Part shown: positions 17,851 to 27,530 of the stretch, piece after piece
Layout: every line of letters starts with the position of its first letter
How positions within the stretch are numbered: the first letter of the stretch is position 1
Source: Spirosoma sp. KCTC 42546
GTDB taxonomy: Bacteria; Bacteroidota; Bacteroidia; Cytophagales; Spirosomataceae
Reading direction: 5' to 3'
Length of the DNA stretch: 64,000 nt
Assembly (NCBI RefSeq): GCF_006965485.1
Contig: NZ_CP041360.1
Coordinates: 1 to 64,000 of the forward strand
The notes under the pieces: model-generated
The model's database searches: none
Seen by the model: the letters and a program-made list of their open reading frames with translations, nothing else
Told to the model about the DNA's origin: nothing
Position numbers and translations under genes: made by a program

Positions 17851-18549
17851 ATGCTTACAGTTGATAGCTTAACTGTCCGTAAAGGAGAGATCGATATTTT
17901 ATTGGACGTAAGCTTTAGGGTAAACCCTGGTGAAACGGTTTGTATATTGGGGCGCAACGGAGCTGGTAAAACTACACTACTACGAGCTATCGTAGGCGCT
18001 GAACTAACGTCAGCAGGCCAATCTGTAATACAAGGCTGTGATATGCATCAGCCCGAACGTCAAAAGGTATTGTCTGATATAGGGGCTGCTATTTACCCCA
18101 ATTCTTTTTACGCTTATCTGTCAGCCTTTGAGAATCTTCGTCTTACACAACGCTACTATGGAGTAACCCGTTTTTCGGTGAATGAGATTTTGCACCTATT
18201 TGAATTGCACGAAGTTGGGAAACGACCTGCTAATCAACTTTCGGCGGGCATGAAACAACGGTTACTATTGGCATTGGCATTTATCAACAAGCCCATGCTA
18301 TTACTACTTGATGAACCTTTTAATGCAGTTGACCGTGATAACACACGTTTTATTCTACGTCTACTTGCCGAATTACAACGTGAATATCAGACAACTGTCA
18401 TATTAACGAGCCACTCGTTGCCTGACGTAGAAGCGTTCTACAGCCGTATTTTGCTACTGAAAGCAGGCCAATTGGTTGCCGACCGAACTAAGGACGAAGT
18501 AAGGGCTAGCGGAATCTCATTAACCGAACTATACGACGACTACGCCTGA
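17851..18549 (+). CDS. ABC transporter ATP-binding protein
   Basis: 232 residues, a single nucleotide-binding domain. Walker A is GRNGAGKTT (34-42, K40), the signature is LSAGMKQR near 134, Walker B is MLLLLDEPF near 150, and the switch histidine is in TSHSLPD near 188. It resembles ATPases of ABC-2 exporters and lantibiotic-immunity (LanF/BcrA) or CcmA types. Its stop overlaps the start of the first permease (TGATG at 18547-18551), so the genes are translationally coupled. With the two permeases it should form one transporter. Direction and cargo are not shown by sequence; the neighbouring peptide is one candidate cargo or target. Confidence 0.88.
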   Translation: MLTVDSLTVRKGEIDILLDVSFRVNPGETVCILGRNGAGKTTLLRAIVGAELTSAGQSVIQGCDMHQPERQKVLSDIGAAIYPNSFYAYLSAFENLRLTQRYYGVTRFSVNEILHLFELHEVGKRPANQLSAGMKQRLLLALAFINKPMLLLLDEPFNAVDRDNTRFILRLLAELQREYQTTVILTSHSLPDVEAFYSRILLLKAGQLVADRTKDEVRASGISLTELYDDYA

Positions 18550-19274
18550 TGCTTCCAGTTCTGCAAAATGAATGGCTTAAACTCCATCGCCACTTACAAC
18601 TATTTTGGGCTGGCGCACTTGCTTTTGTAGTGAGTGGTTTTATGATTCAACGATTTTGCGTGACGGCATTGCGGGTCTATACATTTTGGGCTGACGGTCA
18701 TCCGGGCCGCACATTCGCGTTTTTCTTTTACGAGCAGGTTAACTTCACCTTATCATTCCTGCAATTTTTATTGGCTTGTCTGGCTACAGTTGCTGTCTTT
18801 GACACAGAAACGTCTGAATCCTTACTTCGACTCACGCGATTATTACCCATATCAGGTTGGAAAATTCTGGTTGCTAAGCTTTTATACAGCATGAGTTTTC
18901 TGTTGGTGAGTAGTGGCTTTATCGCTGGGCTGTTGGTGTTGTTACAACAGCCATTCTTATCTTATATGAATGAACACGAACGGTTAGGAATTGCTGAATT
19001 AGGCTGGCACTATGGTCTAAGAGCTTTGCTTATGCTACCCGTTACATTACTGGCTGCACTCATTACAACCCGTTTTTTTGGTAAGCCCCTGGCAGTGCTG
19101 GCCCTGAGTATGTTGGCTGCACTTGCACTGATGGCTGTACCCGCGTTGCCGTATTCACATCTATTTTGGTTTTCGGCTGTCAATGCTGTTCCTTTCGATT
19201 TGATAGATATCTTGGTTTCAGTCGGCTGGACGGTGGCATTAAGCAGGTTGTTGTATAAACAATACAGAACATGA
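18549..19274 (+). CDS. ABC-2-type permease subunit 1
   Basis: 241 residues with about six hydrophobic segments and the N-terminal pattern LQNEWLKLHRHLQLFWAGA typical of ABC-2 permeases, in which a short amphipathic helix precedes the first span. No extracytoplasmic enzyme domain. It overlaps the ATPase gene by one base and the next permease by four (ATGA at 19271). Exact family not recognised. Confidence 0.78.
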   Translation: MLPVLQNEWLKLHRHLQLFWAGALAFVVSGFMIQRFCVTALRVYTFWADGHPGRTFAFFFYEQVNFTLSFLQFLLACLATVAVFDTETSESLLRLTRLLPISGWKILVAKLLYSMSFLLVSSGFIAGLLVLLQQPFLSYMNEHERLGIAELGWHYGLRALLMLPVTLLAALITTRFFGKPLAVLALSMLAALALMAVPALPYSHLFWFSAVNAVPFDLIDILVSVGWTVALSRLLYKQYRT

Positions 19275-20044
19275 ACATTTGGCGCACTTATTACAAAAAT
19301 GAATGGATAAAGCTAATCCGACAGCCGCAGGTAGTTTGGATATTGCTGATTGGCGGCTGGACACTGGTAGGTTGGGCATGGCTTCTTGGACAAGGGTCAA
19401 TGACCAGTAAGCACACTCTCACCTTCGACGATTACTTTTTCGGCTTTTTCTTACCTGTCCAACTCATTTCACTCCCTATTTTTTCACTTGTTTTCTTCGT
19501 TATTCTGTATGCCGAACGGCAAAATCAGACGGTTTCATGGCTGTATCGCTTGCCTGTTCGGGCGGTTCAATGGTATGCAGCTAAGTTTTTGACTGCCTGG
19601 CTGCTTTGCCTGTTGGCATTGTTTGTTGGTTTAATATTAGCGAGTTTTGTTATGTATTGGCACGCAGTAGATGTTATTAATAATCTGACAATGAGTCAGT
19701 TTTTTGGGCATCTGATGTTTATTTCGGCTCATTTAGTGCTACTGACAGTTCCAATGTGGCTAACCTTTTTCCTACTATCATTCATTATCCGAACGCCCAC
19801 CATTGCCGTACTGGTCTTACTAGTGTTACAAATTCTGACTAGTTTTAGCAATGACTTTCCAAATCCATTTGCCACATTAAGGCTTGCAATCAGTTATGCC
19901 TCAGCCAGTGGGCCAATTTCGTATCAGCCAGAACTTCAGTCTCAATATCTAATTGCTGGCGTTTACGTACTGTTAGTAGTTTTGGCCGTGTGGCTATATA
20001 GCCGTCGGAGACCCAATGGATTGGTACATCATCTATTAAACTAA
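19271..20044 (+). CDS. ABC-2-type permease subunit 2
   Basis: 257 residues with about six spans. It begins with YYKNEWIKLIRQPQVVWILL, the same pattern as the first permease, so the two are likely paralogous halves of one channel. FFLPVQLISLPIFSLVFFVILYAERQ gives the conserved early span pair. It starts within the stop of the previous gene, and the next gene begins 7 nt after its stop. Confidence 0.77.
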   Translation: MNIWRTYYKNEWIKLIRQPQVVWILLIGGWTLVGWAWLLGQGSMTSKHTLTFDDYFFGFFLPVQLISLPIFSLVFFVILYAERQNQTVSWLYRLPVRAVQWYAAKFLTAWLLCLLALFVGLILASFVMYWHAVDVINNLTMSQFFGHLMFISAHLVLLTVPMWLTFFLLSFIIRTPTIAVLVLLVLQILTSFSNDFPNPFATLRLAISYASASGPISYQPELQSQYLIAGVYVLLVVLAVWLYSRRRPNGLVHHLLN

Positions 20045-20051
20045 CGCGCTT

Positions 20052-20588
20052 ATGTCTGCTCGTTTTGTTCCAACGGTACTATTTTTGGCTACTCTTTATG
20101 CGGTGATTCTTATCTTTTTGGAAACGGTCGCTTACATAGCAGAGCAGACACATACCGCTTTGCCCAATTTCAGTCTTTTGAGCCTGTTACTTTCGTGGGG
20201 AGGGATAGTAGTTGGATTTCATCGTTTCGGCAAATCGATTCTACGTTCAATTGAAAAAACTATTCTGGCTGTACTTGGCGTAGTAATTCTGGGTGGAATT
20301 CTGATAACGGGTTTCAATATTGGGCTACACCACTACATTGATCCAGATTATAAAAACAGACTGGCTATTGAACGATTGGAGGTAAGTCAACAAAAAGCGA
20401 GAGAGATTGAAGCCGAGAAAAATGTAGTTTTTAACGATGATAAAACTGAAGACCTACAAACATTTAGAGACTTCTTTAGTGTCAAAGGGATAATACAAAC
20501 GCATATAATTGGAGGACTTATTTCGTCGGTATTGCTTGCCTTCATAGTGCTTTTATCTTCGTCATCGTCCGAAAAGTTTCAAGAATGA
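20052..20588 (+). CDS. Four-span membrane protein, last gene of the ABC operon (DUF4199-like)
   Basis: 178 residues: two spans in the first 65 residues, a third at about 70-95, a charged region (ERLEVSQQKAREIEAEK, residues 106-122), and a final span at about 150-170. The layout resembles the Bacteroidota DUF4199 family, of unknown function. It begins 7 nt after the second permease, so it is co-transcribed and may be an accessory or immunity-like subunit; that is inference from position. Confidence 0.65.
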   Translation: MSARFVPTVLFLATLYAVILIFLETVAYIAEQTHTALPNFSLLSLLLSWGGIVVGFHRFGKSILRSIEKTILAVLGVVILGGILITGFNIGLHHYIDPDYKNRLAIERLEVSQQKAREIEAEKNVVFNDDKTEDLQTFRDFFSVKGIIQTHIIGGLISSVLLAFIVLLSSSSSEKFQE

Positions 20589-20636
20589 GTATGCAAGTAA
20601 CAGGGGACTAAGAAAAATGGGATCGTTCTCCAGGCG

Positions 20637-22943
20637 CTACCGTACCACCGCCAGTTTCCCTGCCAACCCTTCCAATCCATCCGCTGTGACGACCACAACC
20701 AAATAAATGCCCGTTTGAGCCTGACGGCCCCGATAGTCCTGAAGATTCCAGGTTGCTGTGCCCCCCTGCGACCGGGTTTCATAAACCAATTGCCCCCCTG
20801 CATCAAGAATTTTCACGGTTGCGTTTTCAGTCAGCCCTTTAATTCCGACGGTACCGCTGAAATCAGGCCGGACGGGGTTCGGGAAAATGGTTAGGCCACT
20901 AAGGGCTTCTACAGGTTCAGTGGCAGGTCCCTGATAAGATACCAGGCCATTGGGCTGAACTGAGGTTCCGGTTTCGATAAATACCTTTCCACTAGTGGGT
21001 TCAATGGCAATAGCCTGAACAACATTGTTTGGTAATGGGCTATTCTCTGCTGTAAATGTGTCCAACAATTGCGAGCCATCGGGTGCGACATGATAAACAC
21101 CTTTTTGCGTACCTATCCATTTTCGATTACCGCCATCAACGGTAATCGCAGTAATGAGTTCATTGGCCAGTAACCGACGTCGGTTGAGTAAGGGAGGTTG
21201 GGCATCAATGGTTGCATCGAATGCCGCGTATGGGCTATCAAATACAGTTGGCCCCAGATCTGTACCAACCCAGATTGCTCCATTCCGGTCTTTGACCAGT
21301 GCCCGTATGCTGTTTGAAAGAAGACTACCCTGCCCAGCTTGGGTTGAGAGAAAACGACTGCGATTGCCTTGGGGATCAATAACAAGTAAACCCCCACCGA
21401 GGTCAGGCCGAAGCCAGAGAAATCCATTATCGTCAGGAACAACCTGTACAATGTTTGTCTGACTGACTAGTGGGAACGATTGGAATGTTCCGTCGGCCCG
21501 TCGGACGTGTAGGGTGGCTTGTTGAGGAGGAACGGCTCGTCCAGTTGTTATCCAGATATTACCATCACTATCTGTTGCCAGACTGCTGATAAACGGACTG
21601 ATGGTAGCGGGCAATGTAACGGCTGTAGGCGCTTGTCCTTCTGCCTGGCTCCATAATCCACTACCAAAACTACCCAGATAAAGCTGTTGCTCTGTGGCTA
21701 AATAGGCTGCTGAATTAAAGCCGCGAGTTAAGCCTGTAGGTATTGTACTGATCCATCGGCCATTCGGAACTGAAAAAACCTCATAGGGTGGCTGATTGGT
21801 AACTAGTAACGTAGCATCCAGTGGCCCATTAGGCAATGCCACTAGGGCTTGTGGATAGGTATATAAACTAGCAAATTGATCTCGGGTTGGGCCTTCAGGA
21901 GCAATACGCTGAAACTGGCCTGCATTTCCGAACAGTAGCCCACTCTTTGTATCTGCAATCCATACTGAATTACCATCTGCCATAACCTCCCGGGGATCAG
22001 CGAGCAACGAACCAGAAAATTGACCAGAACCGGGTAAGGTTATTGCTTTGTCTGTTGCCAGAATTATACCGGTAGACGCTGGAAATTGCCGAACTGTCGG
22101 GTTTGCTAATGATTGTGTTAAAATCCATTTTCCGCCCTGACGTTCGTAAATCCCGAGACCATTGACCGTAGCTGACAATCGCCCCTGATTGGCTATAATC
22201 GACTCCAATTGCTGCCCCGGCTCAGTAACCAATCGCCAGTTAGCGGGGTCTACAATATTGACGTTTGAGGCAAAACGAATAGCTCGTAATCGAAGCCCTG
22301 TATCGGTTGAACGAAGCGGAGCTGTTAACGCATATAGACTATCGTTAGCGCTAGCGGTCTGGTAAATTGGTAAAGGTGTGCCGTCTGGTCGTTGACTAAA
22401 ATACGTATCCCGAATCTCATTCTTAAGTAGATCCAGCACAACCAGCCCAAAGTCGGTACTGAGGTAAGCGTTGTTGCCAATGCGATTCAGATGATTGATA
22501 CCTCTGGAAACCGGTAGGCCTGAGGCAGAAACAATTGTGTTGACGTTAGTAACAGCACCCGGTTCCCCCGTATCCGTGAGCGTCAGAAAGTCTAGATTGC
22601 CGTTTCGATAGGCAATGAGCAATTTGTTCTGATCGGCCAGGTAAAGCAACCGACTGATGCCTACATCACTCAGACCCAATGTCTTGCTGAGCGTTGTTGT
22701 TTCACTGGTAGCTTTATCGTAGTAGAAGAAACCGTTTTGGGTAGCGGCATAAATTTTAGATCCAGCTACCACAACAGACTGGCCAGTCTGATAACTAACG
22801 TGCGTTTGCCAGGTTCCAATCTGAGCGAATGATGAATGATGAATGATGAATGACAAATAGTAAAATATAAATAAATAGCAGGATTTAGACGGTGAAATTG
22901 ATTCCCACCCTTTCTTTCCTAAACTATTTTTTTTACAATTCAT
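20637..22943 (-). CDS. porZ: PorZ-like type IX secretion component (two beta-propellers plus C-terminal domain)
   Basis: 768 residues from the ATG at 22943. A long signal region ends in FIIHHSSFAQ near residue 40. The mature start IGTWQTHVSYQTGQSVVV is characteristic of PorZ, followed by repeated propeller strands (for example KIYAATQNGFFYYD and NAYLSTDFGLVVLD). The last 80 residues (LTIFPNPVRPDFSG, then GIYLVVVVTADG) form a T9SS-type C-terminal domain. In Porphyromonas PorZ is a surface part of the T9SS attachment complex that works with PorU and A-LPS. The ATG overlaps the tdk stop (TGATG), so translation is coupled. The signal peptide is encoded partly by a CATTCATCATT word repeat. Confidence 0.82.
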   Translation of the reverse strand: MNCKKNSLGKKGWESISPSKSCYLFIFYYLSFIIHHSSFAQIGTWQTHVSYQTGQSVVVAGSKIYAATQNGFFYYDKATSETTTLSKTLGLSDVGISRLLYLADQNKLLIAYRNGNLDFLTLTDTGEPGAVTNVNTIVSASGLPVSRGINHLNRIGNNAYLSTDFGLVVLDLLKNEIRDTYFSQRPDGTPLPIYQTASANDSLYALTAPLRSTDTGLRLRAIRFASNVNIVDPANWRLVTEPGQQLESIIANQGRLSATVNGLGIYERQGGKWILTQSLANPTVRQFPASTGIILATDKAITLPGSGQFSGSLLADPREVMADGNSVWIADTKSGLLFGNAGQFQRIAPEGPTRDQFASLYTYPQALVALPNGPLDATLLVTNQPPYEVFSVPNGRWISTIPTGLTRGFNSAAYLATEQQLYLGSFGSGLWSQAEGQAPTAVTLPATISPFISSLATDSDGNIWITTGRAVPPQQATLHVRRADGTFQSFPLVSQTNIVQVVPDDNGFLWLRPDLGGGLLVIDPQGNRSRFLSTQAGQGSLLSNSIRALVKDRNGAIWVGTDLGPTVFDSPYAAFDATIDAQPPLLNRRRLLANELITAITVDGGNRKWIGTQKGVYHVAPDGSQLLDTFTAENSPLPNNVVQAIAIEPTSGKVFIETGTSVQPNGLVSYQGPATEPVEALSGLTIFPNPVRPDFSGTVGIKGLTENATVKILDAGGQLVYETRSQGGTATWNLQDYRGRQAQTGIYLVVVVTADGLEGLAGKLAVVR

Positions 22944-23572
22944 CACTCATCGTTATTAACGTCTTCGTAAGCCCATTCTTTTTGCCCAGCTTCATCGCCA
23001 AGGTTAAAACAGCGCCGACAGCGAGCTTCGTAACTATCTGTTTCACCCAACAATACGCGTTCCTGCGAAGGGACAAGCCGATATGAGTACTGAGCTATAT
23101 CCCCACAAACGACACAGATGGCGTGCACTTTGGTTACGTATTCGGCAACACTTAGCAAGTGAGGCATACAACCAAACGGCTTCCCGGAAAAATCCATATC
23201 CAGGCCCGCTACAATGACTCGTTTACCCTGATTGGCTAATTCATTACAGACATCTGCAATGTCTTTATCGAAAAACTGAGCTTCATCTACCCCAACTACA
23301 TCACAATCACCCGCTAACATGAGAATCTGGCCCGCTGTTTGCACAGGCGTTGAGTGAATGGCCACGGCAGAGTGAGAAACAATATTTTCTTCGTGATAGC
23401 GAGTGTCTAGGGCAGGTTTAAAAATGCGGACATTCAATTTGGCAATACGGGCCCGAATGAGCCGACGAATTAATTCTTCGGTTTTACCAGAGAACATAGA
23501 ACCACAGATTACTTCAATCCAACCAGTACGGAGATGGGGCGGTTCGCGTCGTCGGGAGGGTTCAATAAACAT
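22943..23572 (-). CDS. tdk: Thymidine kinase (type II)
   Basis: 209 residues, standard bacterial length. P-loop [14 protein letters not shown] near residue 24, DEAQFF near 96 (catalytic Glu), and two zinc-binding cysteine pairs (CVVC near 149, CRRC near 187). It phosphorylates thymidine with ATP for nucleotide salvage. It is the first gene of a two-gene operon with porZ, one base overlapping. The divergent gene at 23791 lies about 220 nt away. Confidence 0.95.
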   Translation of the reverse strand: MFIEPSRRREPPHLRTGWIEVICGSMFSGKTEELIRRLIRARIAKLNVRIFKPALDTRYHEENIVSHSAVAIHSTPVQTAGQILMLAGDCDVVGVDEAQFFDKDIADVCNELANQGKRVIVAGLDMDFSGKPFGCMPHLLSVAEYVTKVHAICVVCGDIAQYSYRLVPSQERVLLGETDSYEARCRRCFNLGDEAGQKEWAYEDVNNDE

Positions 23573-23790
23573 CTGGTAAAAGTAGTAAAGGCAGTATTGT
23601 TGAGTAAAAAAAGCTAAATCAAGTACAACCTACCGTGAACAACAGGAACGAATATTGTTTTATCTATCCACACGGTTTACCCGTGGTTGGACTAAATCAT
23701 GGAGCGCATCCCGCTGCATTTGATTTCTTCATTGACAACAGTCGGTTTGTAGCCGAAAGTTATATATTTACAAAACAAAGGCTTTTCCTA

Positions 23791-25050
23791 ATGTCGAACA
23801 AGTTTAACGCCAACGCCCTTGCTGAATATAGCAAATCCTACGCTCGTCGGATTGCCTCTGATTTTTACCAGCAACATGCGACCATGAATGGTCGGCAGAT
23901 TCTCTCGCTTACACCTATTAGTCAGATTAATCTGTTTGTCATCAGTAGTTTATCAGATAAATGGCAGGCCGATGCGGCTAAGTTTCGGAGCCCTTATTTT
24001 GACTTCACCAATGATGAGGTGCAGGAAGCATTGCAGAATTTCATGAATGTTGTGTCGCAGTATATTTCGGTCCGGCGTGAACACCTCGAACCGTTGCTGG
24101 CCGATGCCACACGCCGAACCATCATCATGATTTTTGACCCTCGTGCTTATTTTGATGATGTTTTGCGCGGCCAACCCGATTTTACGGTGACGGCAGCTGC
24201 ACTCAAGCAAATTACACGCTACACAAAGATCAATCAGTTTATCCCTGCCCATATTACGCAACGGATGAATGGAAAGGCGTTTATTTATGTCAATCAGGCA
24301 CTCATCTATCTGGATGAAGCGCTGACTCAGCGAGGGCATGAAATAGAACATTATGATAAGTTTGTAGCCCAGTTTTCGGAGAAATTACCGATGGATGTGT
24401 CGGCGTTGCTGCGTAGTCATGTACCTGATAGTATTCCTGCCGCTCCATTACGATCATTCTTTGATACGGCCATTGAAACGTCAGTCCCACCTGCACCGTT
24501 AGTAGCTATGGATTCCCTCGCCGAAACCGTTGCTCCAGCTATACCGCCTAAGCCTGACCCAACACCTGTTCCAGAATTGGTAGATGATTCCAGCTCAATG
24601 GGTGTTAAGTTTATTGATGATAACAGCATGAGTGGTCCAGAGCCTGTAGCTCCTATTAGTCAGCCGTCGCCTTTACAGACGGGCGCGATTACCACCCCTA
24701 CAGACACAAAGCAGCCAATCATTGCCATCGAAGCAACACCATCGCTAAACGATACCCTGCGGGAAACGACTCCTGCTGAGCCAGCCACTGTTGCTGAAAC
24801 ATTCCATCGCGCACCTATCGAAAGTGTTGCCCGTAGTATTTCCTTAAATCAGAAATTTCGATTCATTAACCAACTCTTCAATGGTAATTCAAGCGCTTAC
24901 AATCAGGCTGTTGAGGAAATTGATACCCTGAACAACTATGGGCAGGCGCTGGACCTGATCTCTTACCGGTATGCTTCCCAGTATTTATGGGATATGAGCA
25001 GCGATGAAGTTAGTGAGTTGGTTGAAATTTTGAAACGACGTTTCTCCTAA
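23791..25050 (+). CDS. Hypothetical Cytophagales protein with a conserved C-terminal helical motif
   Basis: 419 residues from the ATG at 23791 (MSNKFNANAL); the frame is open further upstream but only from a GTG. Residues 1-260 look helical and include NFMNVVSQYISVRREHLEPL. Residues 265-360 are Pro/Thr/Ala-rich and low-complexity, a linker. The last 70 residues (SISLNQKFRFINQLFNGN, then AVEEIDTL) resemble a tail found on several otherwise unrelated Bacteroidota hypothetical proteins. No enzyme motif, signal peptide or span. Function unknown. Confidence 0.7.
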   Translation: MSNKFNANALAEYSKSYARRIASDFYQQHATMNGRQILSLTPISQINLFVISSLSDKWQADAAKFRSPYFDFTNDEVQEALQNFMNVVSQYISVRREHLEPLLADATRRTIIMIFDPRAYFDDVLRGQPDFTVTAAALKQITRYTKINQFIPAHITQRMNGKAFIYVNQALIYLDEALTQRGHEIEHYDKFVAQFSEKLPMDVSALLRSHVPDSIPAAPLRSFFDTAIETSVPPAPLVAMDSLAETVAPAIPPKPDPTPVPELVDDSSSMGVKFIDDNSMSGPEPVAPISQPSPLQTGAITTPTDTKQPIIAIEATPSLNDTLRETTPAEPATVAETFHRAPIESVARSISLNQKFRFINQLFNGNSSAYNQAVEEIDTLNNYGQALDLISYRYASQYLWDMSSDEVSELVEILKRRFS

Positions 25051-25213
25051 AAAAACCTCACATCAACTTTATGTGCCTTTTTGTTTGTTAAATGTATCTT
25101 TCCGATACTGATTTCGTCTTACTTATCGTCAGCCTTTTCCGGCGATTAAGTTCAATAGATGGATGACTTATTAGGAAGGGTTTTATACGTTTAGCATTTG
25201 AACAACAAGGATT

Positions 25214-27310
25214 TTGCGAATTGCTTCCCTACTCATAGTGGTCGGATGGCTGGCCACTATTCCTGCATTCTGCCAACTCAGCACGCCTTCAAGCCGAAGA
25301 ATAGATCGGTCGGGCGATATTAGCCGATATTTACAGGATTTGTTTCCCGTACAAACGGAGGGTATTGACTATGAGTCTGTATACGATGCGCTGACGCAAC
25401 TCTATGCCAATCCCATCGATCTGAATACAGCAACTCGGGACGAGCTTCAGACAACGTATCTTTTGTCCGAGCGCCAATTGACTAGTTTGGCAAACTACCG
25501 TGCTGAGTTCGGGGATCTTTTATCCATTTACGAGTTACAGGCCGTACCTGGATTCGACTTACCAACAATTCGGCGTTTGTTGCCTTTCGTATTGGTAGCC
25601 GGAATCCCTGGTCTGTTTGGTGCTTTACCGACACCAACTGATAACTACCTTATTTTGCGCTATGAGCAGATTCTGGAACAGCAAAAGGGTTTTTCAGAAG
25701 CTACTCCCGACAAAAAAGGAAACCTCCCGACGCGCTATCTGGGTAATTCCGGACAGTGGTATGCTCGTTATCGGTACAGCCGGCCTCGTGCTTTCAGTAT
25801 TGGGTTCACGATGGAGAAAGACCCCGGTGAGCGAATAAACTGGCAGCCTTCGGTGCATCGTTATGGTGCTGATTATAGTTCGTTTCACGCTCAGGTACAA
25901 AATCGGGGCCGCTGGCGAAATATCTTACTGGGCGATTATCAAATGCAGGTTGGGCAAGGTTTGGTCTTATCTGCCGGATTTGTTCTAGGTAAAAGTGCCG
26001 AGACAGTACAGACCGTTCGTAGACCAACGCTTGGGGCACGTCCCTATACCTCACTAACGGAATATGGCTACTTCCGGGGTGCAACAGCCACCTATGCTTT
26101 ACACAAAACAATGGATCTAACGCTGTTAGTCGCTCGGAACCAGCGTGATGCCAACCTGGCACAGGATAGTTTGGGAACGGGAGTTATAGCGACCTCCCTG
26201 CAAACGTCCGGTCTTCATCGGACGCAATCTGAGATTGATGATCAGGGTAGTTTAGTAGAGACTAATCTTGGGGCGCATCTATTGTATCATAACCGCCACC
26301 AGTTTCAACTGGGCCTAACTATACTCCGTACCTCTTTCGATAAATTTCTGCAGAAGCGCGACTTAGCCTACAACCAATATGAATTTACTGGAAAGCACAA
26401 CCTGGTTGTTGGCCTTCACGGGGGCTACATCTGGCATAACTGGAACCTATTTGGTGAAATAGCACGTAGTAGCGGTTCTGCAACGAATTCAGGAGGTGTT
26501 GGCGCAATAGGCGGTGCTTTAGCGAGCCTGACTAAAAAGCTGGATATGGCCGTCGTACTGCGGCATTACGACCGCAATTTCCATAGTTTTTATAGCAATG
26601 CGTTCAGCGAAGGAAGTCGAAGCATAAACGAGTCAGGAGCGTATCTGGGATTGAAATACACTATTTACCGCAAGCTGACAGTTGGTGGATTTTTGGACTA
26701 CTTCAATTTTCCCTGGCTAAAATATTTGGTTGATAAGCCATCCAACGGGTTCGATTATCTGCTCCAGGCCCGCTACACGCCAAATCGAAAAACGGCGTTT
26801 TATGCCGTCTACCATGAAGAACATAAGCAGAAGAACTTAACGATTGATAAGATCAAAGATGTGGTCGGAACAATCCGCCGGAATTACGCACTCAATGCCG
26901 AATACACATTGGTGCGAGGGGTATCGTTACGCTCACGAGTGCAGTGGGGCGGATTTGCTTACTCAGGCCAACCCGTTTCTCGTGGGTTTGCACTAGTGCA
27001 GGATGCAACGCTGGATTACCGGCGGCTGAGCATTAGTGGGCGAGTAGCGCTGTTTGGCACCGATGATTACGATAGTCGGCAGTATGTATATGAGCGTGAT
27101 GTACTTTATGCATTTTCATTTCCGGCCTACTTCAACCGAGGTGTCCGGCATTATTTATTAGCGCAGTATAGCTTAAGCCGTCATTTGGATATCTGGATGC
27201 GTTGGGCCAGAACCGACCTTACCAACCAGGATACCGTTGGCTCCGATCTCGACCAGATTGATGCTCCACACAAAACGGAAGTAAAGGTACAGGCACGGTG
27301 GCGATTCTAA
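25214..27310 (+). CDS. Helix-hairpin-helix (ComEA-like) protein with predicted outer-membrane beta-barrel
   Basis: 698 residues from a TTG at 25214; no in-frame ATG exists between the upstream stop at 25199 and the signal peptide, so TTG is the likely start. Residues 1-20 are the signal (LLIVVGWLATIPAFCQ). Residues about 60-130 have two helix-hairpin-helix units (NPIDLNTATRDELQTTYLLS, then LLSIYELQAVPGFD), as in ComEA. The remaining ~560 residues alternate Tyr/Arg/Gly-rich strands and end in KAQARWRF-like VKVQARWRF, a terminal aromatic typical of outer-membrane barrels. HhH units bind DNA in ComEA, but a DNA role here is unproven. A possible -7 element (TATCTTTC) lies at 25095. Confidence 0.75.
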   Translation: MRIASLLIVVGWLATIPAFCQLSTPSSRRIDRSGDISRYLQDLFPVQTEGIDYESVYDALTQLYANPIDLNTATRDELQTTYLLSERQLTSLANYRAEFGDLLSIYELQAVPGFDLPTIRRLLPFVLVAGIPGLFGALPTPTDNYLILRYEQILEQQKGFSEATPDKKGNLPTRYLGNSGQWYARYRYSRPRAFSIGFTMEKDPGERINWQPSVHRYGADYSSFHAQVQNRGRWRNILLGDYQMQVGQGLVLSAGFVLGKSAETVQTVRRPTLGARPYTSLTEYGYFRGATATYALHKTMDLTLLVARNQRDANLAQDSLGTGVIATSLQTSGLHRTQSEIDDQGSLVETNLGAHLLYHNRHQFQLGLTILRTSFDKFLQKRDLAYNQYEFTGKHNLVVGLHGGYIWHNWNLFGEIARSSGSATNSGGVGAIGGALASLTKKLDMAVVLRHYDRNFHSFYSNAFSEGSRSINESGAYLGLKYTIYRKLTVGGFLDYFNFPWLKYLVDKPSNGFDYLLQARYTPNRKTAFYAVYHEEHKQKNLTIDKIKDVVGTIRRNYALNAEYTLVRGVSLRSRVQWGGFAYSGQPVSRGFALVQDATLDYRRLSISGRVALFGTDDYDSRQYVYERDVLYAFSFPAYFNRGVRHYLLAQYSLSRHLDIWMRWARTDLTNQDTVGSDLDQIDAPHKTEVKVQARWRF

Positions 27311-27344
27311 ACAATTCATTCCTGGACCTATTATCTTTATAAAA

Positions 27345-27530
27345 ATGCCCAATCCTACGCCGATGAAGAAAGCCAAAGAGATCGAATTGAACGACTTCCA
27401 CAAAGCGCGGAACGAGCGATTAGTCAGGAAAGTCTCCGAGCAGCCCTCGATGTCACCCGAAGAGTCCATAGAGCAAATCAAACGTATAGCCGAACAGAGC
27501 CGCCAGGCAGTGAAAGTTGGTGGGCATTGA
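27345..27530 (+). CDS. Small helical protein upstream of the polyvalent-kinase gene
   Basis: 61 residues, highly charged (MKKAKEIELNDFHKARNERL near the start), predicted all helical, no signal peptide. Its stop (TGA at 27528-27530) overlaps the TTG start proposed for the downstream kinase. Small charged partners upstream of HipA-like or kinase toxins are often antitoxins, but I cannot name a family here. Confidence 0.5.
   Translation: MPNPTPMKKAKEIELNDFHKARNERLVRKVSEQPSMSPEESIEQIKRIAEQSRQAVKVGGH

Noticed and set aside
23635..23790. N-terminal extension of the hypothetical protein at 23791 from a GTG
   Set aside because: The extension has no conserved look and includes likely promoter sequence; the ATG at 23791 gives a normal start.
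27344..27526. Open frame upstream of the proposed kinase start, read in the kinase frame
   Set aside because: It has no start codon and overlaps the better supported 61-residue gene in another frame; I begin the kinase at TTG 27527.
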